Of a stretch of 32,993 nucleotides of DNA, positions 24,652 through 32,900 are shown in pieces (position 1 is the first letter of the stretch; every line of letters starts with the position of its first letter). This DNA is from Chromatiales bacterium (GTDB taxonomy: Bacteria; Pseudomonadota; Gammaproteobacteria; SZUA-152). Location: positions 1 to 32,993 of the forward strand of contig JALSHB010000190.1 of assembly GCA_026982475.1 (NCBI GenBank), in the 5' to 3' direction. The position numbers were made by a program, and so were the translations under genes. A model generated the notes under the pieces. The model was not told the DNA's origin. It saw only the letters and a program-made list of their open reading frames with translations, and ran no database searches.

Positions 24652-25117
24652 AACGCAAAGGCGCAAAGGCGCAAAGGACGCAAAGGAGTGTCTTCATGGA
24701 TGAAAATGCGCTGTCGCGGGAAATCATCGGCGCGGCCATCGAGGTTCATCGAAACCTGGGGCCGGGCCTGCTGGAATCGGTTTACCGGCAATGCCTGGTT
24801 CGAGAGCTGGATCTCCGGCGTATTCCGTGCCTTACCGAGGTGCCGATCCGGGCCGAATACAAGGGGCTGAAGTTTGATGTGGCCTACCGCGCTGATCTGC
24901 TGGTTGCCGACAGGGTGGTTGTGGAGCTGAAAGCCGTGGAAAATGTCCTGGACGTTCACGAGGCGCAGTTGCTTTCGTATCTGCGCATGCAGGACAAGCG
25001 GCTGGGCCTGCTGATCAACTTTCATGTTCGGATGTTGAGGGATGGAATAAAACGTGTGGTCAACGACCTATAGCACTTTGCGATCTTTGCGCCTTTGCGC
25101 CTTTGCGTTGGGTTTTT
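24652..25117 (+). mobile_element. GxxExxY gene with flanking CGCAAAGG inverted repeats (putative autonomous element)
   Basis: The left arm (24652-24687) and right arm (25075-25112) are inverted repeats; the outer 25 bases, beginning AACGCAAAGGCGCAAAGG, match perfectly and the inner part nearly so. Between them lies a single gene, 24696-25073. The gene-less copies at 22250, 23041 and 25711 have the same ends. The arm supplies the gene's ribosome binding site (CAAAGGAG). No clear target-site duplication is visible. Mobility is inferred from architecture, not shown. Confidence 0.6.
24696..25073 (+). CDS. GxxExxY family protein, PD-(D/E)xK nuclease-like
   Basis: A 125-residue protein starting MDENALSREIIGAAIEVHR. 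The family motif is GPGLLESVY (G-x-x-E-x-x-Y) near residue 22. The stretch FDVAYRADLLV...VVVELKAVE gives the Asp and Glu-x-Lys of a PD-(D/E)xK nuclease core, followed by the helix VHEAQLLSYLRM and LGLLINFHV. Function is not established for this family as far as I know. The start is fixed by AAGGAG 7 bases upstream, which belongs to the repeat arm. It interrupts the trpE-trpG pair and is not a trp enzyme. The overlapping frame ORF 24550-24870 is a shadow. Confidence 0.9.
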   Translation: MDENALSREIIGAAIEVHRNLGPGLLESVYRQCLVRELDLRRIPCLTEVPIRAEYKGLKFDVAYRADLLVADRVVVELKAVENVLDVHEAQLLSYLRMQDKRLGLLINFHVRMLRDGIKRVVNDL

Positions 25118-25121
25118 CAAC

Positions 25122-25700
25122 ATGCTGGTAATGATCGACAACTACGACTCCTTCACCTACAACCTGGTGCAGTATTTCGGCGAGCTGGGCGCGGAGGTGC
25201 GGGTGTTCCGCAACGACCAGGTCACGCTGGCGGAGCTGGTCGCGCTGCGTCCCGAGCGCATCGTCATTTCGCCCGGTCCCTGCACCCCCAACGAGGCGGG
25301 CATCTCGCTGGCGGCCATCGGGCACTTCGCCGGCAAGGTACCCTTGCTGGGCGTGTGCCTGGGCCACCAGAGCATCGGCCAGGCCTTCGGCGGGCGGATC
25401 GTGCACGCCCGCGAGATCATGCACGGCAAGACCTCCCTGATCCATCACCGCAACGAAGGCGTATTCAAAGGGCTGGAAAACCCCGTCGAGGCCACGCGCT
25501 ATCATTCACTGGTGATCGAGAAGGCGAGCCTGCCCGACTGCCTGGAGATCACCGCCTGGACCGAGACGCCCGAGGGCGAATTCGACGAGATCATGGGCGT
25601 GCGTCACAAGACCCTGGCGGTGGAGGGGGTGCAGTTCCACCCCGAATCCATCCTCACCCGCCAGGGCCACGACATGCTGAGGAATTTTCTCGAACAATGA
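25122..25700 (+). CDS. trpG: Anthranilate synthase component II (glutamine amidotransferase)
   Basis: Supplies ammonia from glutamine to TrpE. The start is ATG 25122, giving 192 residues; [16 protein letters not shown] is the class I amidotransferase start. The catalytic triad is visible: Cys79 in GVCLGHQ, His173 and Glu175 in QFHPES. The oxyanion region is [11 protein letters not shown]. The track start 27 bases earlier lies in the repeat arm. It is separated from trpE by the GxxExxY element and from trpD by a composite repeat. Confidence 0.96.
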   Translation: MLVMIDNYDSFTYNLVQYFGELGAEVRVFRNDQVTLAELVALRPERIVISPGPCTPNEAGISLAAIGHFAGKVPLLGVCLGHQSIGQAFGGRIVHAREIMHGKTSLIHHRNEGVFKGLENPVEATRYHSLVIEKASLPDCLEITAWTETPEGEFDEIMGVRHKTLAVEGVQFHPESILTRQGHDMLRNFLEQ

Positions 25701-25710
25701 AAAAGGCCTT

Positions 25711-25900
25711 CAACGCAAAGGCGCAAAGGCGCAAAGGCGCAAAGGCGCAAAGAGCGCAAAGAGCGCAAAGTCTAGAACCTGAATCCGTGAGTTCATGACG
25801 GCGACGCGCACAACTGCTTGATTCGCCCTGAACTCACGGATTCAGGTAGAAATTATTTCTTTGCGTCCTTTGCGGCTCTGCGCCTTTGCGTTGGATTTTC
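25711..25900. repeat. CGCAAAGG hairpin element, copy 4 (trpG/trpD), interrupted
   Basis: The left arm (25711-25770) has the largest number of GCGCAAAG units, and the right arm (25856-25894) is TTTGCGTCC...GCGCCTTTGCGTTGGA. The arms are separated by about 85 bases holding the 69-bp element at 25778-25846. The right border GGATTTTC matches that of copy 2. The trpD ribosome binding site (AAGAAGGGG) follows directly. Confidence 0.88.
25778..25846. mobile_element. 69-bp MITE-like element with 5-bp target duplication
   Basis: The terminal inverted repeats CCTGAATCCGTGAGTTCA and TGAACTCACGGATTCAGG are perfect complements over 18 bases. The element is flanked on both sides by TAGAA (25773-25777 and 25847-25851), as expected of a target-site duplication. 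It is inserted inside CGCAAAGG copy 4. It encodes nothing. Related short palindromes occur at 16047 and 21327, and a half-site (CCTGAATCAGTGAG) near 29751. Confidence 0.75.
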
Positions 25901-25916
25901 AAGAAGGGGATAAACC

Positions 25917-26936
25917 ATGGACATGCCACAAGCCATCCGCGCCGTCACCGATCGCCGCGATCTGAGCCGCGAGGAGATGCGCGCGGTGATGAACACCATC
26001 ATGACCGGCGCCGCGACCCCGGCGCAGATCGGCGGCTTTCTCGTCGGCCTGCGCATGAAGGGCGAGACCATCGACGAGATCACCGCCGCCGCCGAGGTGA
26101 TGCGCGAACTGGCCACCCGGGTGGAGGTGCGGGGCGAGCACGTGGTGGATATCGTCGGCACCGGCGGCGACGGCACCAGTACCTTCAACATCTCCACCGC
26201 CGCCTGCTTCGTGGTGGCCGCCGCCGGCGGCAAGGTGGCCAAGCACGGCAACCGCTCCGTCTCCAGCAAGTCCGGCAGCGCCGACCTGCTGGAGGCCGCC
26301 GGGGTGAACCTGGACCTCGGCCCGGAGCAGGTGGCTCGGTGCGTGGAGCAGGTGGGGGTGGGCTTCATGTTCGCGCCCAAACATCACGGCGCCATGAAAC
26401 ACGCCATCGGCCCGCGCCGGGAGATGGGCGTGCGCACCATCTTCAATGTGCTGGGACCGCTCACCAATCCCGCCGGCGCGCCCAACCAGGTGCTGGGCGT
26501 ATTCGCCCGTGAGCTGGTGGAGCCACTGGCGCGGGTGCTGGCCAACCTGGGCAGCGAGCACGTGCTGGTGGTGCACGCGGAAGACGGCATGGATGAGATC
26601 AGCATCGGCGCGCCCACCCTCGTCGCCGAACTGAAGGACGGCGAGGTGACGAGCTATACCATCACGCCCGAGGACTTTGGCATGTCACGCGCCGACGCCG
26701 CCTCACTGAAAGTAGACGACGCCGCGCAGTCCCTGTCGGTCATCCAGGGCGTGCTGGAGAACCAGCCCGGCCCGGCGCGCGACATCGTGCAGCTCAACGC
26801 CGGCGCCGCCCTCTACGCCAGCGGCCTGGCCGATACCCTGTCCGCCGGCGTGCGGCAGGCCGGCGAGGTCATCGCCAGCGGCGCGGCGCGCAAGAAGCTG
26901 GACGAACTGGCGGCAGTGTCCCATAACCTGGATTAG
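25917..26936 (+). CDS. trpD: Anthranilate phosphoribosyltransferase
   Basis: Transfers phosphoribose from PRPP to anthranilate. A 339-residue protein. The PRPP loop [11 protein letters not shown] is at 81-91, [15 protein letters not shown] at 109-123, and the acidic metal site in [29 protein letters not shown] is a typical helical N-terminus. A good ribosome binding site (AGAAGGGG) lies 6-7 bases before the ATG. The same-strand genes trpG and trpC flank it. Confidence 0.97.
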   Translation: MDMPQAIRAVTDRRDLSREEMRAVMNTIMTGAATPAQIGGFLVGLRMKGETIDEITAAAEVMRELATRVEVRGEHVVDIVGTGGDGTSTFNISTAACFVVAAAGGKVAKHGNRSVSSKSGSADLLEAAGVNLDLGPEQVARCVEQVGVGFMFAPKHHGAMKHAIGPRREMGVRTIFNVLGPLTNPAGAPNQVLGVFARELVEPLARVLANLGSEHVLVVHAEDGMDEISIGAPTLVAELKDGEVTSYTITPEDFGMSRADAASLKVDDAAQSLSVIQGVLENQPGPARDIVQLNAGAALYASGLADTLSAGVRQAGEVIASGAARKKLDELAAVSHNLD

Positions 26937-26943
26937 CCGCCCC

Positions 26944-27004
26944 TGTAGGAGCGCCTTCAGGCGTGACCCTTTCCGTCGCTGTCGCGCCTAAAGGCGCTCC
27001 TGCA
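26944..27004. repeat. REP-like palindrome between trpD and trpC
   Basis: TGTAGGAGCGCCTTCAGGCG pairs with CGCCTAAAGGCGCTCCTGCA around a 17-base spacer. This is a third repeat type (TAGGAGCGCCTTCAGGCG), distinct from the CGCAAAGG elements in the other trp gaps. It ends 20 bases before the trpC ATG. Confidence 0.85.
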
Positions 27005-27024
27005 AAAGCGGTGTGGAACCAACC

Positions 27025-27825
27025 ATGACAGACACCCCCGACATCCTGCAAAAGATCATCGCCCGCAAGCGCGAGGAAATCACCGAGGGCCGCCGGGCCG
27101 TGAGCCTGGCGGAGATGGCCGAGCGGGCCCGGGACGCAGAGCCCTGCCGGGGCTTCGCGCAGGCCATGCGCAAGCGCATCGAGGCCGGCGAGGCGGCGGT
27201 GATCGCCGAGATCAAGAAGGCCTCGCCCAGCAAGGGGGTGATCCGCGCGGACTTCCACCCGGCGGAGATCGCCGCCAGCTACCAGCGCGGTGGCGCGGCC
27301 TGCCTGTCGGTGCTCACCGACCGGGATTTCTTCCAGGGGAGTAACGCGTACCTGCAACAGGCGCGCGCCGCCTGCGCCCTGCCGGTGATCCGCAAGGACT
27401 TTCTCATCGACGAGTATCAGGTGCTCGAGGCGCGCGCCATCGGCGCCGACTGCATCCTGCTGATCGCCGCCTGCCTGTCCAACACCCAGCTCGCCGACCT
27501 CGCCGGTCGCGCCACGGCGCTGGGCATGGACGTGCTGGTGGAGGTGCACGACGCCGGGGAATTGCAGCGCGTGCTGCCCCTGGGTCTGCCCCTGGTGGGT
27601 ATCAACAACCGCAACCTGCGCACCTTCGAGGTTAGCCTGCAGACCACCCTCGAGCTGCTGCCGCAGATCCCCGCCGACCGCATCGTGGTCACCGAGAGCG
27701 CCATCCACGCCCCCGAGGACGTGGCGCTGATGCGCGAACACCACGTCGATGCCTTCCTGGTCGGCGAGGCCTTCATGCGCGCCGCCGACCCTGGCGCCAG
27801 GCTTGCCGAGTTGTTTCGGCGCTGA
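27025..27825 (+). CDS. trpC: Indole-3-glycerol phosphate synthase
   Basis: Closes the indole ring from CdRP. A 266-residue TIM barrel from ATG 27025 ([12 protein letters not shown]); the GTG at 27013 is less likely. Motifs are [16 protein letters not shown] (catalytic lysine), [44 protein letters not shown] and VTESAI. It is the monofunctional form, without fused TrpF. It is the last gene of the unit; trpF, trpB and trpA are not in the window. No intrinsic terminator is visible in the 75-base convergent gap. Confidence 0.96.
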   Translation: MTDTPDILQKIIARKREEITEGRRAVSLAEMAERARDAEPCRGFAQAMRKRIEAGEAAVIAEIKKASPSKGVIRADFHPAEIAASYQRGGAACLSVLTDRDFFQGSNAYLQQARAACALPVIRKDFLIDEYQVLEARAIGADCILLIAACLSNTQLADLAGRATALGMDVLVEVHDAGELQRVLPLGLPLVGINNRNLRTFEVSLQTTLELLPQIPADRIVVTESAIHAPEDVALMREHHVDAFLVGEAFMRAADPGARLAELFRR

Positions 27826-27900
27826 TTGCCGTCCCCTTTCGCCTTCCGGTTTTTCGGTCGATTTCCCGCTGTCTTTCCTGAGTACTCTTCCGCGGCCCCT

Positions 27901-28905
27901 TCATTCGCCGGCGGTTCGCGCAATGGCGGTACGGATGATGAGGTATCCAGAGGCCACCGACATGATGATGGCGCCGGTCATGGCGCCGTACATCGCACCC
28001 GCGATGGCCGGCAGCCAGCCGGGTTTCAGCTCGTTGGTCTGCGTATTCCAGGTGTCGTAGAAAAAGCAGTAGGCGGTGGCGGAAATGCCGAGCTGTGCAT
28101 CCAGGAACCATACCAGGCCGGCCAGCAGCACGCCGATGGAGAGGACGCTGGCCAGGGTCATGTAGGCGGAGCGGGTCATGCAATGGCGATAGCTGGCGAC
28201 CTCAAACAATAAATAGAAAGCAACGGCGAGAAAGACCGAGATGGCCGAGGTGGAGACGCGGATGAAGGGGCGTCCGTCACTGACGCTGAAGATGAGCGGG
28301 CAAAGCCAGGCGCCAATCAGGGCGCCGAAGACCAGCCCGAACAGCAGCCCTGACGGATAGGGGCGGGCCAGTGAGCGCAGGGCTGGGCGTCGCCGGGTCT
28401 GGCGATCCATCCAGCCGAGCCAGGGCGGGAACAGCAGGCCGACCACCAGGCCCAGGGCCATGCCGACCAGCATGTAGCCAGGGACCAGATCCAGCGGGTT
28501 GGGCGTGCTCCAGATGATCAGCGCGTCCGGCACGGGGGGCACGATATGACACATTTCATTGACGCGGCGCTCGCTGATTTCGACGCGATTGGGTGCGGGC
28601 CAGTCATAGGCCCAGTAGGTGAGGAGAAAGATCAGACCGGTCAGGGCGCCGCCGATGGGGCCGGAGCGCTGCCACTTGAGCCACAGGCCATTGCTTTGGC
28701 CGATGTGGTGAGGCGGGTTGCGCGAGGCGAATACCCCCAGGGTCAGGGCGATGGCAAAGACGATGAAGAAAAACGGCGCCATGCCAGCGGGGGTGGCGAA
28801 GATCGGTGAGCGGCGGTCAAGCAGCAACAGGAAGAACAGCGTGGCGGCCACCAGGGCCGTGAGCAGGTAAGGAAAGAGGTCGGGCTTGCGGGGAGGGGGG
28901 GTCAT
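27901..28905 (-). CDS. Polytopic membrane protein, unknown
   Basis: A 334-residue protein from ATG 28905 (MTPPPRKPDLFPYLL); the track's 396-residue ORF extends into the next gene. It has eight predicted membrane segments, beginning LLTALVAATLFFLLLL and ending AGAMYGAMTGAIIMSVASGYLII. Several small-residue motifs of GxxxG type occur (GLLFGLVFGALIGAW). The loop between helices 3 and 4 contains a CHIVPPVPDALI stretch. I do not recognise the family. It lies 37 bases after the small membrane protein gene, in a PadR-led unit. Confidence 0.75.
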   Translation of the reverse strand: MTPPPRKPDLFPYLLTALVAATLFFLLLLDRRSPIFATPAGMAPFFFIVFAIALTLGVFASRNPPHHIGQSNGLWLKWQRSGPIGGALTGLIFLLTYWAYDWPAPNRVEISERRVNEMCHIVPPVPDALIIWSTPNPLDLVPGYMLVGMALGLVVGLLFPPWLGWMDRQTRRRPALRSLARPYPSGLLFGLVFGALIGAWLCPLIFSVSDGRPFIRVSTSAISVFLAVAFYLLFEVASYRHCMTRSAYMTLASVLSIGVLLAGLVWFLDAQLGISATAYCFFYDTWNTQTNELKPGWLPAIAGAMYGAMTGAIIMSVASGYLIIRTAIARTAGE

Positions 28906-28942
28906 GAGCGTGGCTTGCCTGCACCGAATCCCGGGCTTGTCT

Positions 28943-29368
28943 TCAGGTGTTGCGGTCGAGCCAGAGGCGGGCGAGGGCTGTACGCCAGGCGCGCTGGCCG
29001 ATGGCCGGCCAGAGGGTGCGGCGCAGATGCCGACGGGCGGCGGCATGCGTTGAACCGAACTCCGGATCCACCAGGTCACCCAGCAAACCATCGAACAGGT
29101 GTCGGCTGCCCAGCCACTGGCAGATCAGCAGGAAACGGCGGACGTTGATGCCTGGCGGCGCCGGCAGAGGGGTGTCCGTGTCGAAGTGATCCAGGTTGGC
29201 GATGCGGTTGCGCACCAGTGCGTAGAGGAGGGTGGCGGCCAGGGTCAACAGCACACCGGCGGGGGAAATCAGCAGGCAGTTGTAGATGATGCCGCCCAGG
29301 GAAAACAGCAACACGCCGCGATCCAGGGTTTCCAGGGCCTGCCCGGCACTCGTATTGACGACATCCAT
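28943..29368 (-). CDS. Small membrane protein, unknown, PadR-linked
   Basis: A 141-residue protein starting MDVVNTSAGQALETLDRGVLLF. A hydrophobic hairpin (LLFSLGGIIYNCLLISPAGVLLTLAATLLYALV) near the N-terminus is followed by a basic soluble tail rich in Arg (HAAARRHLRRTLWPAIGQRAWR). The ATG lies 1 base after the PadR gene stop, so the two are translationally coupled. Small membrane partners of PadR regulators are common, but the role here is unknown. Confidence 0.7.
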   Translation of the reverse strand: MDVVNTSAGQALETLDRGVLLFSLGGIIYNCLLISPAGVLLTLAATLLYALVRNRIANLDHFDTDTPLPAPPGINVRRFLLICQWLGSRHLFDGLLGDLVDPEFGSTHAAARRHLRRTLWPAIGQRAWRTALARLWLDRNT

Positions 29369-29369
29369 T

Positions 29370-29711
29370 TCATGACCTCACCAGAAAACCAGGAATCTGG
29401 GCGACGGCCTCCTCCAGTGTTGCCAGGGCTCGCTCACCCAGCGGGGTCAGCCGGTACATCCGCCGCGGGATGTAGAAATCGCCTTCCTTGATATGGGGCG
29501 GCGGGGAGGTCTCCAGCTCCGATTCGACCAGGCCTTTTTTCTCCATCCGCTCCAGCGTTACGTAGATCGTACCCTTTTTCAGCTGCAACTTGCCAGAAGA
29601 TGAGCGTCGGACCAACTCCAGCCCAAACAGCGGCTGTGGCGAGCTTGCACGCAACAAGTGGGCGATGATGGCTTCGTTCAGGCTGAGTTTTGGGGTGGTC
29701 GTCGTCTTCAT
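29370..29711 (-). CDS. PadR-family transcriptional regulator
   Basis: A 113-residue winged-helix protein: LSLNEAIIAHLLRASSPQPLFGLELVRR, KLQLKKGTIYVTLERMEKKGLVES, then the wing YRLTPLGERALATLEE. The KGTIYVTLERMEKKGLV recognition helix and wing are diagnostic of PadR. It is the first gene of a three-gene minus-strand unit with two membrane proteins, probably autoregulated. It diverges from the large lipoprotein gene across a 250-base gap and might control it. Confidence 0.9.
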   Translation of the reverse strand: MKTTTTPKLSLNEAIIAHLLRASSPQPLFGLELVRRSSSGKLQLKKGTIYVTLERMEKKGLVESELETSPPPHIKEGDFYIPRRMYRLTPLGERALATLEEAVAQIPGFLVRS

Positions 29712-29869
29712 GGCGTAGAGGGTCCGCTGGCGTGGAAGCTGATAAGTTTACCTGAATCAGTGAGGTACGGCGTAATGTTGATGCGCTTTCCGTCAGTTTG
29801 GCGGGCGCGGTTGTGTCCTGTCTCAGTCACTGCCTGTCGGGTGCATCGAGGGCTTTATCGGCTGCTGGC

Positions 29870-29898
29870 TTGACCAGCTTTAATTATCAGCATATCTT
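29870..29898 (+). promoter_or_regulatory. Putative promoter of the repeat lipoprotein gene
   Basis: TTGACC, 17 bases, TATCTT. The match is 5 of 6 for -35 and 4 of 6 for -10, in an AT-rich part of the PadR/lipoprotein gap. The predicted start near 29905 gives a leader of about 57 bases. Confidence 0.5.
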
Positions 29899-29961
29899 AC
29901 ATTGTAATCATTGTTCGATGTATGTCCATGTCTGGCTAGCGAGACTCAAGGGAGATGTGTT

Positions 29962-32900
29962 ATGGGGACGCAGTTATTGTTTAAGGGCGCCGTGCTTTTT
30001 TTTACCGGCCTGCTGGTGGCTTGCGGTGGTAGCGGTGGTGATGATGGGGACGGAGGGAATAACCAGGAGGCGCCGGTCATCAACAGCTTTCAGGTGACGC
30101 CTGGTGCCACGCAAACCGGGACGCCGGCTACTTTCAGTTGGGATGTCAGTGATGCCAACGGCGATACGTTGAGCTGCACCCTTGACGCTGATGGCGATGG
30201 TACTGTCGATCACACATATAGCGACTGCGGCAGCACGACGACACAGGCGCATACCTACAATGCCGCAGGGAATTACACGGCCAGATTGAGTGTGGACGAT
30301 GGCAATGGCGGCACGGCGACACAAACTGCCAGCATAACTATAACGGCAAATAGCTCGCCGGTATTTGATGCTGCGCTCAGTGCCGCGCCGGCCACGGTCA
30401 GCGCAGGCGGGACAGTAACGCTGGCCTGGAACATCAGCGATGCAGACGGCGACACGCTGAACTGCACCCTTGATGCCGACGGTGATGGCAACGTCGATCA
30501 TACCTTTAGCGACTGCGCAGGCGCCGGTACGCAGGCGCATGTCTATGCGACCGCCGGCACTTACACGGCCACGCTGAACGTAACGGATGGCAACGGCGGC
30601 ACGGTGACGAGCAGCACGAGCATTACCGCCACTGCTGTGGCGGGCAACAATCCTCCGTTCTTTACTTCGGCCTTGGCGGTCTCACCCAATCCGGCCAGGG
30701 TCGGCGATTCGGTGAGCTTTGGCTGGCAGGTCGGCGACGCCGATGGCGATACCCTGACCTGCACCCTCGATGCGGATGGTGATGGCACCGTCGATCACAC
30801 CTACAGCGATTGCGCCAGCGTCACCACGCAGGGCCACATCTATTCGACAGCGGGTACTTATATGGCCACGCTGAACGTTTCTGACAGCAAGGGCGGATCA
30901 GCGCAGAGCAGTACCGGTGTATCGGTTACGGCGAATATCGTACCGGTGTTTGACAGCAACCTGACTGCTACACCGAACCCGATAGTTGCTGGCGATTCGT
31001 TGACTTTTGCTTGGAACGTCAGCGATGCCGATGGTGATATGCTGGCGTGTAGGCTGGATGTCGATGGCGATAATATCATTGATTACACCATTGACGACTG
31101 TGCCACTGCAACTGCGCAGGCGCACATCTATGCAACGTCAGGCGAGTATGCCGCCATGTTGACTGTCGATGATGGTAATGGTGGGGTGATTACGCAGAGC
31201 TTCAGTGTGACCGTCAACGCCATCAACACCGCACCGGTCATCGATGCCTTTGGGGTCGCCGCGTCGCCGAATTTTACCAATGCAGTGACAACCTTGACCT
31301 GGAGCGTGTCCGATGCTGAGGTCGATACACTGGTGTGCTCGCTGGACGTGGACGCCGACGGGGCGGCCGACTACACCATCAATGATTGCGCCAACAACAG
31401 CTCACAGGATCACATCTTTACTACCGAGGGAGCGCATATCGTTCGCCTGATCGTCAGCGACGGTCAGGCCTCATCCGCGCCAAGTGAGCAGAACATTGAG
31501 GTTCGTCTTCCGCTGGCAATGGATGTCACGGTGGACGAGACACCGGTGGTTGCTGATGAGCGGGCGCGTATCACCGTTACTATCGGCAACCGCTCGCGTG
31601 TGGCCGTTGATGACGTGAGCCTCGTGCATCGCGTGCCGAGCGGGCTGAGCTTCAGCTCCAACGGGGATGCGGAGCCCGATGTCCAGCGTGGCAATTGCGG
31701 CAATACTTGCACCGCCACGGCGGAGGCAACGTGGACGGTGGGGTCGCTTGCAGCGGGCGAAAGTCGCACCATCACCATCAACGCCCTGGTCGATGCCGCT
31801 CTGCTGAGTGGCACCATGATCAACATGCCGTTCGTTCTTAGCGCCACGGGGATGAGTCCGGTTTCCCTCGACAAGGCCATCGAGGTCTACAATACCCCTT
31901 CGGCCGACCTGGCGTTGAGCGCCTCGACGGATCCGGTGATGCCCGGCGAGAGCTTCACCTTCCAGGTTGACGTGGGCAACACCAGCGCCGCCAGCCTGGT
32001 CAACGGCCAACTGCGCGTGACCCTGCCAGCAGGTGTGAGCGTTGACGCGGTCAGCGACAGCGGTACCGACCTTGGCAACGGCGAAGTGAGCTGGGACATC
32101 GCCAGCCTTGCGGTGGGCGCCAGCCTGAGGCGCACCATCAGCGTCACGGCCGACAGCGGCCTGCTGGCCGGTGAAGCCCTGGCGGCCGCCGTGGAACTGA
32201 CCCACGACGGTGGTCAGGCCATCGACAACCGTGCAGAGCATGTGGTCACCGTGGTGGCGGCAGCGACGAAACTGAGCGTCGGTATCGCCACTTCCGCCGA
32301 CCCGGTGGTGGCTGGTGAGCGGGTGCGCTACACCCTGACCCTGAGCAACACCGCCCAGGTCCCGGTCGACAACGTGGCCGTGCAGTTGCGAGTGCCCGCC
32401 GAGCTGAGCTTCCGCTACAACGTGGATGCGGAGCCCGATGCCCAGCGTGGCAATTGCGGCAATACCTGCACCGCCACGGCGGAGGCAACGTGGGCGATGG
32501 GTTCGCTTGCGGCGGGCGAAAGCCGCACCATCACCATCAACGCCCTGGTCGATGCTGCCCTGCTGAGCGGCAACCTGATCGCCACCCCCATCCGGATCAC
32601 GGCGGACGGCCAGGCCGACACCATGGACCGGCTGCACGTGCTCCAGGTGCACAACACCCCCTCGGCCGACCTGGCGCTGAGCGCCTCGACGGATCCGGTG
32701 ATGCCCGGCGAGAGCTTCACCTTCCAGGTTGACGTGGGCAACACCAGCGCCGCCAGCCTGGTCAACGGCCAACTGCGCGTGACCCTGCCAGCAGGTGTGA
32801 GCGTTGACGCGGTCAGCGACAGCGGTACCGACCTTGGCAACGGCGAAGTGAGCTGGGACATCGCCAGCCTTGCGGTGGGCGCCAGCCTGAGGCGCACCAT

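Noticed and set aside
24550-24870. 106-aa ORF overlapping trpE and the GxxExxY gene
   Set aside because: Different frame from both genes, which have clear motifs; the start overlaps repeat-derived sequence ([12 protein letters not shown]).
22250-25900. CRISPR array made of CGCAAAGG units
   Set aside because: The units are 7-9 bases, contiguous and palindromic across the gap, with no spacers of constant length and no cas genes.
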